Source: Nocardioides jiangsuensis
GTDB lineage: Bacteria; Actinomycetota; Actinomycetes; Propionibacteriales; Nocardioidaceae
NCBI RefSeq assembly: GCF_019679455.1
Contig: NZ_JAIEZQ010000001.1
Location: 1,116,001 to 1,180,000, forward strand
Direction: 5' to 3'
DNA: 64,000 nucleotides
Below, piece after piece: positions 25,216 through 33,356 of the stretch; positions within the stretch are counted from its first letter, which is position 1, and each line of letters starts with the position of its first letter. The notes below the pieces were generated by a model. It made no database searches and was not told the DNA's origin. It worked only from the letters and a program-made list of their open reading frames with translations. The position numbers and the translations under genes were made by a program.

Positions 25216-25385
25216 CGTCCTCCCTCCGCGAACGTGAATAGTGACCTTGGAATAGCGCTGGCAGCGTACGGAGGTTTCCCAGCAGGGCACAACGACGCTT
25301 CTGACCCAATGGGCCGCAGCGATCGCCGCTCAAATGGGAAGTTCCACAGTCCTTAAGCAGCGAAATCAAAACTTGGCGCGCTGAC

Positions 25386-25402
25386 GCGGCGCAACGACGC
25401 AC
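25386..25402 (+). repeat. Array repeat R3
   Basis: GCGGCGCAACGACGCAC, 171 bp beyond the start of the OGG-fold gene. A left arm is not obvious. Confidence 0.7.
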
Positions 25403-25559
25403 GCCCGACGCGCCAGGGAATCGTACGCGCGTCGTCCGCCATGGTTCGCTCCTAGAATCCTCATCGACCCTGTTGGCGGTACGCCGAACCCACCTGCAAC
25501 CGCGGAGGCTCAGCCCGATCCGTGTAGACGCGCTCAATCACGGCGCAGAGAATGAACTG

Positions 25560-26222
25560 GTGACAGAACCGAGTGCCAACGAGTTGGTTGGACGGCTGAC
25601 TCTCGCCGACGCCATGTTGGGCGAGGTGGTGACCGACATGCGCCGAATCCTTGCCCACGCCAACTGGCCGGGCATCATTCGGGTGCCGGGCGTTGGCTTG
25701 ACCACGGGCAGGGCCGCCCGCGAACTTGAGACCGAGCTCGGTCACGAGGCAGCGCTCGTAACCGACGCACTCACGACCTGGATCGCAGGCGTCAAGGGCG
25801 TAGTGGATCGCCGAGATCGCGTCGTGCACGCGATCGCGCTCAACCAGTGCATGAATTGCGGAGAAGCCACGATGTTTTGGCACCCGCGCTCCGGCGAGGA
25901 TGTCGACCGCGCACCCGGGGCCGTGGCAGTGATCGAGGAGCGCTATAGCGATCTACGTGCTCAGGGGCTTCCCCTTGCAACAGAGCTGAGCAAGGCGGTC
26001 AACGGCCGGATCTTTGTCGAGGCGAAGAGGATCGCCAACGAGACTGACGAGATCCAGAACCCGCCGCAGACATATCCGCAGCACGTGGAGCACCTGTGCG
26101 CAGCATGCGATGGCGGAGAGCGGGGGCAGACGACAGTCCACGTCGGCACCGCGATTGCCGTCATACCTACGGCGCGGTGGGACGAGTTCCAGGCTGGCCG
26201 CTGGCCACCGCAGGACAAATAG
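25560..26222 (+). CDS. Protein with two CxxC pairs, function unknown
   Basis: 220 aa from the GTG at 25560 (TEPSANELVGRLTLADAML); the open frame extends back to 25473 but GAGAA lies before the GTG. The N-terminal half is helical (DMRRILAHANWPGIIRVPG, DALTTWIAGVKGVVDRRDRV). Two cysteine pairs, NQCMNCGEA near residue 100 and HLCAACDGG near 180, probably form one zinc site. The region RRDRVVHAI contains an R-x(4)-H, reminiscent of HEPN RNases but not enough to assign. It is the only gene between R3 and R4. Confidence 0.65.
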   Translation: MTEPSANELVGRLTLADAMLGEVVTDMRRILAHANWPGIIRVPGVGLTTGRAARELETELGHEAALVTDALTTWIAGVKGVVDRRDRVVHAIALNQCMNCGEATMFWHPRSGEDVDRAPGAVAVIEERYSDLRAQGLPLATELSKAVNGRIFVEAKRIANETDEIQNPPQTYPQHVEHLCAACDGGERGQTTVHVGTAIAVIPTARWDEFQAGRWPPQDK

Positions 26223-26334
26223 ATACCACGGCCCGCCGCGTCACGGGGTCGGAAAACAAGCGAATGAGCGGTCCACATGAAGATCACCACCATGGGCCAG
26301 CTCGCTCCGTTACGACCTGACTGCGCAAGCAGTC

Positions 26335-26351
26335 GCGGCGGAAAGACGCAT
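26335..26351 (+). repeat. Array repeat R4
   Basis: GCGGCGGAAAGACGCAT. Right before it, GACTGC-GCAA-GCAGTC (26319-26334) is a perfect hairpin core. The left arm GCTCCGTTACGACC continues the pairing imperfectly. Confidence 0.9.
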
Positions 26352-26387
26352 CCTCCTACGGGACGGCGGCGGCCCTCCACCTCACTC

Positions 26388-27224
26388 ATGGCGTTCTTAC
26401 TTCAGTTCCGCTGGCCGACGGAACCGTTACTGTCGGAGGCCAATGAGACTGTCGGGTTCTCGACTACAACCAAGGGGGCATTGGTGGCGACCATATTGAG
26501 TGTCATTGCGCTCGGCGGCACAGTCGCCGGCGCCGTCATGTGGGTTGTGAACACCTTCCGGCATCGAAGCCACCTGTCCCAGTGTGTGCAGGACCTTCAA
26601 CGGCATCACAGACTGGACCGGCGCTTGATCGGCTGCGTCAATGAGATGGAACGCATATTGGATGGCGCACCACCTCAATCGTCCGGCGCCGAGATCCCGG
26701 AAGAACTGGTCGGCCACGCTCGCTATTTGTTCGGGCTCCGTCAAGAGGCCGCCGATAATGCCACGCGCCTCAGTCGGCACGCTGTCCGGCTTCGATGGCC
26801 TGACGGCTATCTCGGCAAAGCGACTCTGGCAGGGAAGCGCTGCGAGGTCGCCCACGGAGCGTTGATCCGAGCCTTCCAGGCCCTGGGTGATGCCACTCGC
26901 GAGTATGAGCGAGGAATCACATCCGCCCTCCTTCAATGCGGAGATGGCCCGGGTGCTCGAGCGCCATCGAATCCGGTAAGACTGCTCAATGAGCCAGCGG
27001 CCGAGGAGGTGGCGCGCCTCCGCGAGGTGTGCGAGGAGGCGTTGACGCATACGGCTGATGCCTGCAATCTGCGCTTCTACTCACACGCAGTCTTCGACAC
27101 GAAGTGGCCCGTTCGTCGATCCGAGATCATGGAGCTCGGCACTGACCCCTACAAAGGGGAGGTCAAACCTATGCGCTGGACCGGGTTTGGGCCCCAGCCG
27201 CTCCTGCACGTGGATGCTCGGTAG
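26388..27224 (+). CDS. Single-pass membrane protein of unknown function
   Basis: 278 aa from the ATG at 26388. The longer frame from 26277 would translate through repeat R4 and is unlikely. A transmembrane segment (LVATILSVIALGGTVAGAVM) lies near residues 32-52, followed by a basic stop-transfer and a large helical domain (SRHAVRLRWPDGYLGKATLA). The C-terminus, FYSHAVFDTKWPVRRSEIME, is rich in aromatic residues. It fills the interval R4-R5 alone, ending 54 bp before R5. No family recognised. Confidence 0.6.
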   Translation: MAFLLQFRWPTEPLLSEANETVGFSTTTKGALVATILSVIALGGTVAGAVMWVVNTFRHRSHLSQCVQDLQRHHRLDRRLIGCVNEMERILDGAPPQSSGAEIPEELVGHARYLFGLRQEAADNATRLSRHAVRLRWPDGYLGKATLAGKRCEVAHGALIRAFQALGDATREYERGITSALLQCGDGPGARAPSNPVRLLNEPAAEEVARLREVCEEALTHTADACNLRFYSHAVFDTKWPVRRSEIMELGTDPYKGEVKPMRWTGFGPQPLLHVDAR

Positions 27225-27277
27225 ATCCAGGGCCATCGTCAAGCGCCATCGGTCACTCCACAACGATCCGGCAGCTG

Positions 27278-27295
27278 GCGGGCGGTAAGACGCAC
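27278..27295 (+). repeat. Array repeat R5
   Basis: GCGGGCGGTAAGACGCAC, with one extra G relative to the consensus. CATCGTCAAGCGCCATCGG about 30 bp upstream is a partial inverted counterpart. After the repeat, CGCGGATCGCGGC resembles the sequence after R2. Confidence 0.85.
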
Positions 27296-27486
27296 CGTTC
27301 GGAAGCACGCGGATCGCGGCAGGTGAGTGCCTTGCCTTCGTTCAGGGCGTGCATGGAGCTTCTGTTGGTCTCATCTCGGTGCGGAGCTCGGCATCAACCG
27401 AGACAGGCGTTCGTCCGCACCACGGTCCGTCCGGTCCGCGCGAAGAGGTCGAGCCGCCGCGCTATCTTCGAGATCCCCCGGGTGCA

Positions 27487-28446
27487 CTACTTCATCCGGT
27501 CGTCGAGCTGCTCGAAGAAGTCCCGCACCATCGCGGTGCTGTTCGGGTTCTGGGTGAGTTCATGACCTCCGAACCGGTAGACCTCGTAGCCAGCCAGTCG
27601 GAGGCGCCTGTCCTCGGCGACCATCTCGGAGTACCGGAACGGGCTGGCGAATTCTCCCTCCGCGTAGTGCTGCTTTCCGTCTACCTCGATGACGACCCTC
27701 TGGCGATCGCTGAAGAGCAACAGGAAGTCCATCCGCTGTCGCGCAAGCGGGGTGCCGCTGACCAACCCCCGCCGGGTTCGCTGGTCGTACGGGTCGTAGT
27801 GGAGATAGACCTGCGGGATGAGGGCGGGAACGTCGAACGAGGACTTGTAACGACCGGCGTAGGCGTCGAACACGACCCGCTCGGCCGGACTGGCCAGGGA
27901 GTCGCGGAAGCGCTCGTGTAGCCGAAGGCCAACCGTGCGGTCATCGACCGCGTCCGAGAGGCCCTCGCGTTCGCGCCACCACTTGATGAGATGGGCGTAC
28001 CGCAGGCCTTCGGGCTGGACCGGTCGGTCGTACACGAGGCAGTGATCCGCGTTCGCCACGATCTGGATGTCATTGCTGACCGCGTCTCGCAGCACGATGT
28101 CGGGTTTGGGTCCGTTCGCAGCGAAAATCAGGTTCTTGGTTGGCCCCTCAACGCCGCCGCCCCGGTTGTAGGCGTCGATGTAGCGGCGTAGTTCCGTGAC
28201 GTGATGCTCCGAGATCTCGACTTCGGCATCCAGGCGTCGCGCGAATGCGACGAGCTGCGGCAGCGACCACCCGTCGATGTAGCCGTCCACTAGCGTTCGC
28301 TTCGACTCCGCGCGGCTCGGGCCGAGCTCGTCGCCCTCCCAGATCAGACCGAGTTCCTCTGACAGGACGATCTCGAGGTTGCGCCGGGTGAAGGGGATCA
28401 GCGCTTCCTCGATCGCCAACCTCAGCGTCCGCGTAGAGACCTTCAC
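27487..28446 (-). CDS. AbiJ-NTD3-like domain fused to a DUF559-type nuclease
   Basis: 319 aa from GTG 28446; a GTG at 28554 would add 36 residues with no family resemblance. The N-terminal region (RTLRLAIEEALIPFTRRNLE, ESKRTLVDGYIDGWSLPQLV) resembles the AbiJ N-terminal domain 3 found in abortive-infection proteins. The C-terminal 90 residues show MDFLLLFSDRQRVVIEVDGK then QHYAEGE and EDRRLRLAGYEVYRFGGHEL. This is the D...ExDGKxHY pattern of DUF559/very-short-patch-repair-like nucleases of the PD-(D/E)XK fold. Such proteins are single-gene phage defences by analogy. A remnant of a relative lies at 14575-14735. Sole gene between R5 and R6. Confidence 0.75.
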   Translation of the reverse strand: MKVSTRTLRLAIEEALIPFTRRNLEIVLSEELGLIWEGDELGPSRAESKRTLVDGYIDGWSLPQLVAFARRLDAEVEISEHHVTELRRYIDAYNRGGGVEGPTKNLIFAANGPKPDIVLRDAVSNDIQIVANADHCLVYDRPVQPEGLRYAHLIKWWREREGLSDAVDDRTVGLRLHERFRDSLASPAERVVFDAYAGRYKSSFDVPALIPQVYLHYDPYDQRTRRGLVSGTPLARQRMDFLLLFSDRQRVVIEVDGKQHYAEGEFASPFRYSEMVAEDRRLRLAGYEVYRFGGHELTQNPNSTAMVRDFFEQLDDRMK

Positions 28447-28663
28447 CGGCGCCCGCTCTACGCCTGGCTCGGCGGCGCCCCAGGGGGCGGGGCTACTCGA
28501 GAAGAAGCTCACTGGCCTAGTGTCCCGGACGAGGTCATCAAATGGAGGGAGCACGCCGCCTCGTCGCGGTGCCCAAATCTCCCGCCGGCAACGCTCGCTC
28601 CTCCGCCCCTAGCTCCAATCGGCGAGCGCGGTTCCGCTGCCTCGGCAGATCCCCATGTCGGAG

Positions 28664-28680
28664 GCGGCGGAAAGACGCAC
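28664..28680 (+). repeat. Array repeat R6
   Basis: GCGGCGGAAAGACGCAC. This is the clearest hairpin of the array. The left arm at 28624-28645 pairs with the right arm at 28659-28680 in 16 of 22 positions, around the 13-nt loop CAGATCCCCATGT. Confidence 0.93.
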
Positions 28681-28819
28681 ACCCGGGGCCGTCTTTTAGG
28701 CCGCAGCTGTGGACGATCAGGGCGGAGTGCTTCGATATGGCGAGCGCCGATCCGCGAGCGTGACATCTCGAGCGCGGAGGAAACGATCGTGCGTGCCCGT
28801 TGGCTGAGAGGCTGCCACC

Positions 28820-29296
28820 GTGAAGGACGACGACCTGACTCCAATGGAGCGGGCTGGGCGCGATCCCAGCTACCCCGGCGGTTGGGAGCTTGCGGAATCT
28901 GAGGGTCGACTCGAGCCCGACGACGTCCTCGGTCGACTCGCCCGCATGGCGCTGTCGGAGTTCGGCGAGAACCAAGACGAGTGGCCTATGACCTTCGACA
29001 ACGACGGCTTTGTCTCTGCTCTCACGGCCGAGGGAAAGGCGCTCGACGGCGGGATCAGCGTGCATGTGTGGCCCAACGACCATCCTCCGCCTCATGTCCA
29101 CATCCTCAAAAAATCCGAGCCAGACAGCGAGTACGTGAAGATCAATCTTGAGACCGCTGACTTGGAGGGAGACTTACCGCCGTGGGCTGACCGCAGACAG
29201 TTGAGGAAAATGCAGAAGCTCGTCCGCGACTACCACCACCTCTTTGCCGGATGGTGGGAGAAGAACCACGGTGACGTTGTCACGTTGCTCGCGTGA
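28820..29296 (+). CDS. DUF4160-family protein
   Basis: 158 aa, GTG start at 28820. The segment ISVHVWPNDHPPPHVHILKK near residues 75-95 is the hallmark of DUF4160, with histidines spaced HPPPHVH. It continues with VKINLETADLEGDLPPWADR and RKMQKLVRDYHHLFAGWWEK, as in the family. DUF4160 proteins are small, often paired with DUF2442 and suspected toxin-antitoxin components. No DUF2442 partner is present here. It shares the interval R6-R7 with a convergent gene. Confidence 0.75.
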   Translation: MKDDDLTPMERAGRDPSYPGGWELAESEGRLEPDDVLGRLARMALSEFGENQDEWPMTFDNDGFVSALTAEGKALDGGISVHVWPNDHPPPHVHILKKSEPDSEYVKINLETADLEGDLPPWADRRQLRKMQKLVRDYHHLFAGWWEKNHGDVVTLLA

Positions 29297-29351
29297 CCGT
29301 GGCGGCCGCGCCATACGGCCGCGGTGGGTTGATGCGCTGTCTCGGCTGCGC

Positions 29352-29825
29352 TCAGCGGCCATGAACCTCGTCAACCAGGCGGTCAGCCAGATCTCGGGGC
29401 TGCTCGCTCGACTCTTCAAGTTGCTGCGCAAGCTGCCGAAGTTGGGAAAGATCGAAGTACTGAGCGTCCCACGACTTGCTTGACCGGTCGGGCTTGAACG
29501 TGATGAAAGATCGCCCGTCCGCGATGCCACGCAGGTCCGTCCAGTAACCGTGGACAACTTTGTGGCGGGCCTCCAGAAGATGGCCCGCTCGCGTGAGCAG
29601 GTCCAGGGCGGGCTCACTCCACCATTCACCGGTTCGAGCCCGAGCTTCAGGTTCGATGATTTGGCGGAGCTGCGATGGGGGTCGTGCGTGGGTTTGTTCG
29701 TGCGCCGCCTCGTCGCCACCCAGCACCGCATACGCGAGAGTGCCGAGAGCCTGCTCAAGTTGCGCCGCGGGCACGACGACACGTTCAATCTCGCCGTACA
29801 GGTCAAAGAAGCGATCTTGGCTCAC
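29352..29825 (-). CDS. Helical protein with HEPN-like RxxxxH
   Basis: 157 aa. Mostly helical. LLEARHKVVHGYWTDLRGI at about residues 83-101 contains R-x(4)-H in a helix, the arrangement used by HEPN ribonucleases, and DLYGEIERVVVPAAQLEQAL gives the first helix. It is convergent with the DUF4160 gene, 55 bp apart. A HEPN RNase or a structural relative is plausible; the evidence is a single motif. Confidence 0.6.
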   Translation of the reverse strand: MSQDRFFDLYGEIERVVVPAAQLEQALGTLAYAVLGGDEAAHEQTHARPPSQLRQIIEPEARARTGEWWSEPALDLLTRAGHLLEARHKVVHGYWTDLRGIADGRSFITFKPDRSSKSWDAQYFDLSQLRQLAQQLEESSEQPRDLADRLVDEVHGR

Positions 29826-29920
29826 GGACCACTCATATCAAGCTGGCGCCGTGAGAACGACCGCGCTCGTGCCGGACGTCGCCAAAGAGGTATATGAAGC
29901 AAACTCGTCGGCAGGCTCAT

Positions 29921-29937
29921 GCGGCGGAATGAAGCGC
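29921..29937 (+). repeat. Array repeat R7
   Basis: GCGGCGGAATGAAGCGC, with one inserted A relative to the consensus. Left arm weak. Confidence 0.75.
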
Positions 29938-29994
29938 CTCCCGCTGCGTGGTGGCTCCACGCCGCTGATGTCCCTTACCTGAGCCGAGCCCCGG

Positions 29995-31728
29995 TCAGGT
30001 GCCGTGCTCGGTCAGGGTTGTGGACGGCAGCCAGTCGGCCCCGAGGAGCTGGGCGAGGTCGGCGAGACCGGTGGTGTCGCTTCCCACCGTGTTGGAGGCT
30101 GCGGCGATCCGCTCCACCATCACCTTGCCGACCTGCTCCTCGACCGTCCCCTCGGCGTAGGCGATGTGCCACGGCGACACCTGGTGGTCGCGGTGGGTGC
30201 GGCCGGTCACCTGTCGTCCGGCGATTCCCGAGAATCGGGCCTGGTGGAAGACGCCGACCCGCGGCTCGGTGCTCGCCCGGCGGCCGTCGGCGAGGGTCTC
30301 GCCGGCGTGCAGGCTGATCGCGGCGACCGTGGTGAAGACGCAGACCTTCGCCTGCCCGGTCTGGAACCGGAGTCGCTCGGCCTCGGGGTCGAACCGGTCG
30401 CGGCCGTAGATCGTGGCCACTTCGATGCCGGAGTCACGCAGCCGGTCGGCGATCGGGTCGGCGGCGGTCGCGACGAACTCGACCGAGCACGCCACCTGTC
30501 GCTCGGCATGGACCTGTTGGGCGATCCAGGCGACCGTCGAGTCGACACGGATCAGCCCGGCCTTCTGACGGAAGCGCAGCAGTGCGGCCCGACCCTTCGC
30601 GACGTTGCGGCCGTGCCGCGCGATTTCCATCTCACGACAGAACTCCCCCCACTCGGCCTCGTACGCAGTCCGCTCCGCTGGCGTGAGCGCCACCGGCATG
30701 CCGGAGATCGGCACCGGCCCCCACGGCGCGGCGCGGTGCAGCATCGCCGGGGGCCGCTCGTCGGCGAGCCATCCGCGCACCAGCTTGAGGTCCGCGGCGC
30801 GCCGCGACGCGTCGGGGGTCCATGTCGCGCCGTAGCGCCCCTGCTCCACCGCGACGCCGTGGCGTTCGAGCGCGGTGGCGAACGCGGCGCCGGGTTGCAC
30901 AGCCGAGGTCCACTCCTGCATCGACTCGCCGAGGACCTGCGCATATGCGGGAGCTAGGTACGGCAGCTCTAGCGGCGTGTGTCCGGGCGTCGCGGTGGTC
31001 GCGATGACGAACGGCGCTTTGTCGTGCGGCCGCCCGTGCCCCGAGATCCGCGCCCAGTGCTTCCACCGCTTCGTCGTCGTACGTCGCAGCGCGTGGGCCT
31101 CGTCCGCGATGATCACGTCCCACGTGTGGTCCTTGACCTTCTCCAGCCGGTCCCACGTGATCACGACCCATTCCAGGCCCCCGTCACCCAGCGCCATGAT
31201 CGTGCGGCACCAGTGGCCGATCGTGATCGCGGCGGGTCGGTCGGCCACGACGAGCACCCGTCGCGCGCCGCGGAGGTCGCCCACCGCTGTCGCCCCGAGG
31301 ACCGCGGCGATCGTCTTGCCTACGCCGGGCTCGTCGGCCAGCAGGAACTGCCGGCCACCCGCCGCGGCGCGCGCCGCGATCGCATCGGCCGCTTCGAACT
31401 GGATTCTCCGGGGCTCAAGCGCGTCGGTCGGCTCGGGGCTGGGCGTCGGAATGCCGGAGTTGAGGGTGTTCTCGATGAACCGACCGAGCGTGTACGGCCC
31501 CGGAGCGTAGGGCGCGAGGTGCGGGGACAAAGCGCGCCCGACGTACAGGTGGGTCTTGACGGCCGGGTGCCAGGTGGCGCCGTCGACCTGTGTCCCGTAG
31601 GGAACGTCGAGCACCCACAGCCGCTCGCCCGGCCCAGCGGTCGGCAACGGCCGCTGTGGCTGTCGCGTCCGGCGCCGGCGCGGTGACGCGCTGCGTCGAC
31701 GAGCGCTAGAGGGGCGAGGACTGGGCAT
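29995..31728 (-). CDS. SNF2-like superfamily 2 helicase
   Basis: 577 aa, ATG at 31728 followed by a basic N-terminus. Helicase motifs: LADEPGVGKTIAAVLGA near residue 130 (Walker A), VIIADEAHALRR near 205 (DEAH), ATTATPGHTP near 245, and GRQVTGRTHRDHQVSPWH near 510 (motif VI). SNF2-family proteins translocate on duplex DNA. It lacks nuclease or methylase domains and its only gene-mates in the interval R7-R8 are none, so it is not part of a DISARM- or BREX-like operon. The order is complete and it looks functional. Confidence 0.82.
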   Translation of the reverse strand: MPSPRPSSARRRSASPRRRRTRQPQRPLPTAGPGERLWVLDVPYGTQVDGATWHPAVKTHLYVGRALSPHLAPYAPGPYTLGRFIENTLNSGIPTPSPEPTDALEPRRIQFEAADAIAARAAAGGRQFLLADEPGVGKTIAAVLGATAVGDLRGARRVLVVADRPAAITIGHWCRTIMALGDGGLEWVVITWDRLEKVKDHTWDVIIADEAHALRRTTTKRWKHWARISGHGRPHDKAPFVIATTATPGHTPLELPYLAPAYAQVLGESMQEWTSAVQPGAAFATALERHGVAVEQGRYGATWTPDASRRAADLKLVRGWLADERPPAMLHRAAPWGPVPISGMPVALTPAERTAYEAEWGEFCREMEIARHGRNVAKGRAALLRFRQKAGLIRVDSTVAWIAQQVHAERQVACSVEFVATAADPIADRLRDSGIEVATIYGRDRFDPEAERLRFQTGQAKVCVFTTVAAISLHAGETLADGRRASTEPRVGVFHQARFSGIAGRQVTGRTHRDHQVSPWHIAYAEGTVEEQVGKVMVERIAAASNTVGSDTTGLADLAQLLGADWLPSTTLTEHGT

Positions 31729-31882
31729 CCCCGGACGCTATAGGGGTCTCCCTCTCGAAGAGAGCCGGCTCGCCCACGTCCGCCGCGCGGCCAGGCGCCC
31801 TCGTCTTCCCGTGCTCGTGCCGACCGTTGTGGCGCGCCGCAGCATTGCAGGCACGACTTGCGGGGCATCCAATGCCCCAGCC

Positions 31883-31899
31883 GCGGCGAAATGTCGCTG
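31883..31899 (+). repeat. Array repeat R8
   Basis: GCGGCGAAATGTCGCTG, a diverged core. It follows the perfect hairpin GGGGCAT-CCA-ATGCCCC (31862-31878), so the folded shape is kept. Confidence 0.7.
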
Positions 31900-31952
31900 C
31901 TCGCCGCCCTGATCGGCAAGCGCAGCGGAACGAGGGCGCCGATACTTGCCAG

Positions 31953-32636
31953 GTGGAACACGCTGATGACGGGCAGCCGTTTGTAACGATCCCAGTTGGT
32001 GACTCTCCAGACAGCCGACTCTTCATCGAGTTGTCGAGCTACGGATCTGATCTTGCCGACGCCTGCCACGCCCTGGACCTGGCGATCCGGGGCTTGGAGG
32101 AGGGATCGGAGCTCGCTGATGCCAGTCGCCATCTGGTGGGACTTGCTGTAGTCGCCTACTGCCGCGCGGTCTTGCCCTCGAATGTTCGCGGCCGCCTGAC
32201 TGACCACGTGGACATTCCTGATGAACTCATCGACGTGCACGATCGAGTGAAGGCGTACAGGAACGCCACGGTCGCCCACTCACAGTCCGAACTCGCGGTC
32301 ACGTATGCGGTCGGCGTGCTCGACTCAGACACCCTGAGAGTCCGAGATGTCACAGGGGCGACTGTCCTTGTTCCGCTTCCGAACCGGGCTGTCCGCGAAT
32401 TCCAGGCACTGATCGACGTCATGGAGCGTCGCCTCGACGGAGTTATCGAGCCTGTCCGACATCGGTTGATGAAGAAGTTGGCCGAGATGGAACGAAGCCG
32501 AGTGGAAGCCGCTGTAAGGCCGGACATCACGGAGAAGTGGGCGCACGAGTTCAATCCGAAGACGAAGCGACCGCGATACCCGACCGGCCACACCGTCTAC
32601 TGGGATGTCGCCGCTGACGACGCCACAGACGAATGA
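31953..32636 (+). CDS. HEPN-like protein of unknown function
   Basis: 227 aa from GTG 31953. The longer open frame would run through repeat R8. It is a helical protein with LSSYGSDLADACHALDLAIR and DRVKAYRNATVAHSQSELAV; the RNxxVAHS motif is a common HEPN/Abi-like signature (R-x(5)-H). The C-terminal half (MERRLDGVIEPVRHRLMKKL, KWAHEFNPKTKRPRYPTGHT) is basic. It ends 30 bp before R9 and is the only gene in its interval. The start is uncertain. Confidence 0.65.
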   Translation: MEHADDGQPFVTIPVGDSPDSRLFIELSSYGSDLADACHALDLAIRGLEEGSELADASRHLVGLAVVAYCRAVLPSNVRGRLTDHVDIPDELIDVHDRVKAYRNATVAHSQSELAVTYAVGVLDSDTLRVRDVTGATVLVPLPNRAVREFQALIDVMERRLDGVIEPVRHRLMKKLAEMERSRVEAAVRPDITEKWAHEFNPKTKRPRYPTGHTVYWDVAADDATDE

Positions 32637-32665
32637 CTCAAGCAGTTCGATTGACCGCGTCGGTC

Positions 32666-32682
32666 GCGGCGGTATGACGCGA
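32666..32682 (+). repeat. Array repeat R9
   Basis: GCGGCGGTATGACGCGA, with GACCG-CGT-CGGTC directly upstream (32653-32665) as the top of a hairpin. Confidence 0.9.
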
Positions 32683-32715
32683 CCAATCAGGAGTGACACC
32701 TACGAGAGTGAGTCG

Positions 32716-33174
32716 CTATTGGGAAACGGCGACGTGTGCACCGAAGAGGCCGCCTGAGGCTAGATCGTTCTGGAGTCGGGTGTTGTCGGCCTGGCCGTTC
32801 GCGCCGATCGCGGTCTGCGTGAATAGAACGAGGATGGTGGGGACCTGACGCACGGCAGTGTCCCAGTTCGACTCACCGTGAGGAATGGCGAACGAGCCGG
32901 TCCCACCGTCAGGAAGAGTTAAGTTCAATTCTGCTCGACGAGCGTCGATGGTGCGCAACTCTGCGTTCGACGTGGTGGGTAGTTGATCAGAGTGCAGGGA
33001 ACGTGCGCGCGCGAAGCCGATCTCGGCGAGGAGGCTCTGCCAGCCATCGAACGAAGCGACCTTCGGATCGTTACTCATCACAGCCAAGGGAGGCACCTGG
33101 ACCATCACGAATTCCGGTCCGGAGTTTACAGACCACTGGTAGTTCGAATCGACGTAGATGGAAATATCGGACAT
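32716..33174 (-). CDS. Small protein of unknown function
   Basis: 152 aa, beginning SDISIYVDSNYQWSVNSGPE and continuing VMVQVPPLAVMSNDPKVASF. The predicted strands and the absence of membrane segments suggest a soluble beta-rich protein. The C-terminal half LTLPDGGTGSFAIPHGESNW and ALFGAHVAV-like tail show no known motif. Only gene between R9 and R10, ending 33 bp from R9. No family recognised; the length, codon use and position in the array support it as real. Confidence 0.6.
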   Translation of the reverse strand: MSDISIYVDSNYQWSVNSGPEFVMVQVPPLAVMSNDPKVASFDGWQSLLAEIGFARARSLHSDQLPTTSNAELRTIDARRAELNLTLPDGGTGSFAIPHGESNWDTAVRQVPTILVLFTQTAIGANGQADNTRLQNDLASGGLFGAHVAVSQ

Positions 33175-33287
33175 ACCAACACTCTACTTTGCTGCTGCTA
33201 TCCGCTCGATGAGCCAGGAGTGGGGTCAGGCAACCAGTCGCGGCGAGGCGGCACATTTTGATGAAGTGCCCGCTCGTGCCCACATCC

Positions 33288-33304
33288 GCGGCGGTATGGC
33301 GCAA
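33288..33304 (+). repeat. Array repeat R10
   Basis: GCGGCGGTATGGCGCAA. GTGCCCGCTCGTG lies upstream as a partial inverted arm. Confidence 0.85.
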
Positions 33305-33356
33305 GTCGCCCACGCGCGGATGGCGCGGCTTCAGATAAGTGCGCGAGCTCGGTTAC

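Noticed and set aside
29995-31728. DISARM or BREX component
   Set aside because: No methyltransferase, PglZ, BrxC-like ATPase or DUF1998 partner in the same interval or nearby.
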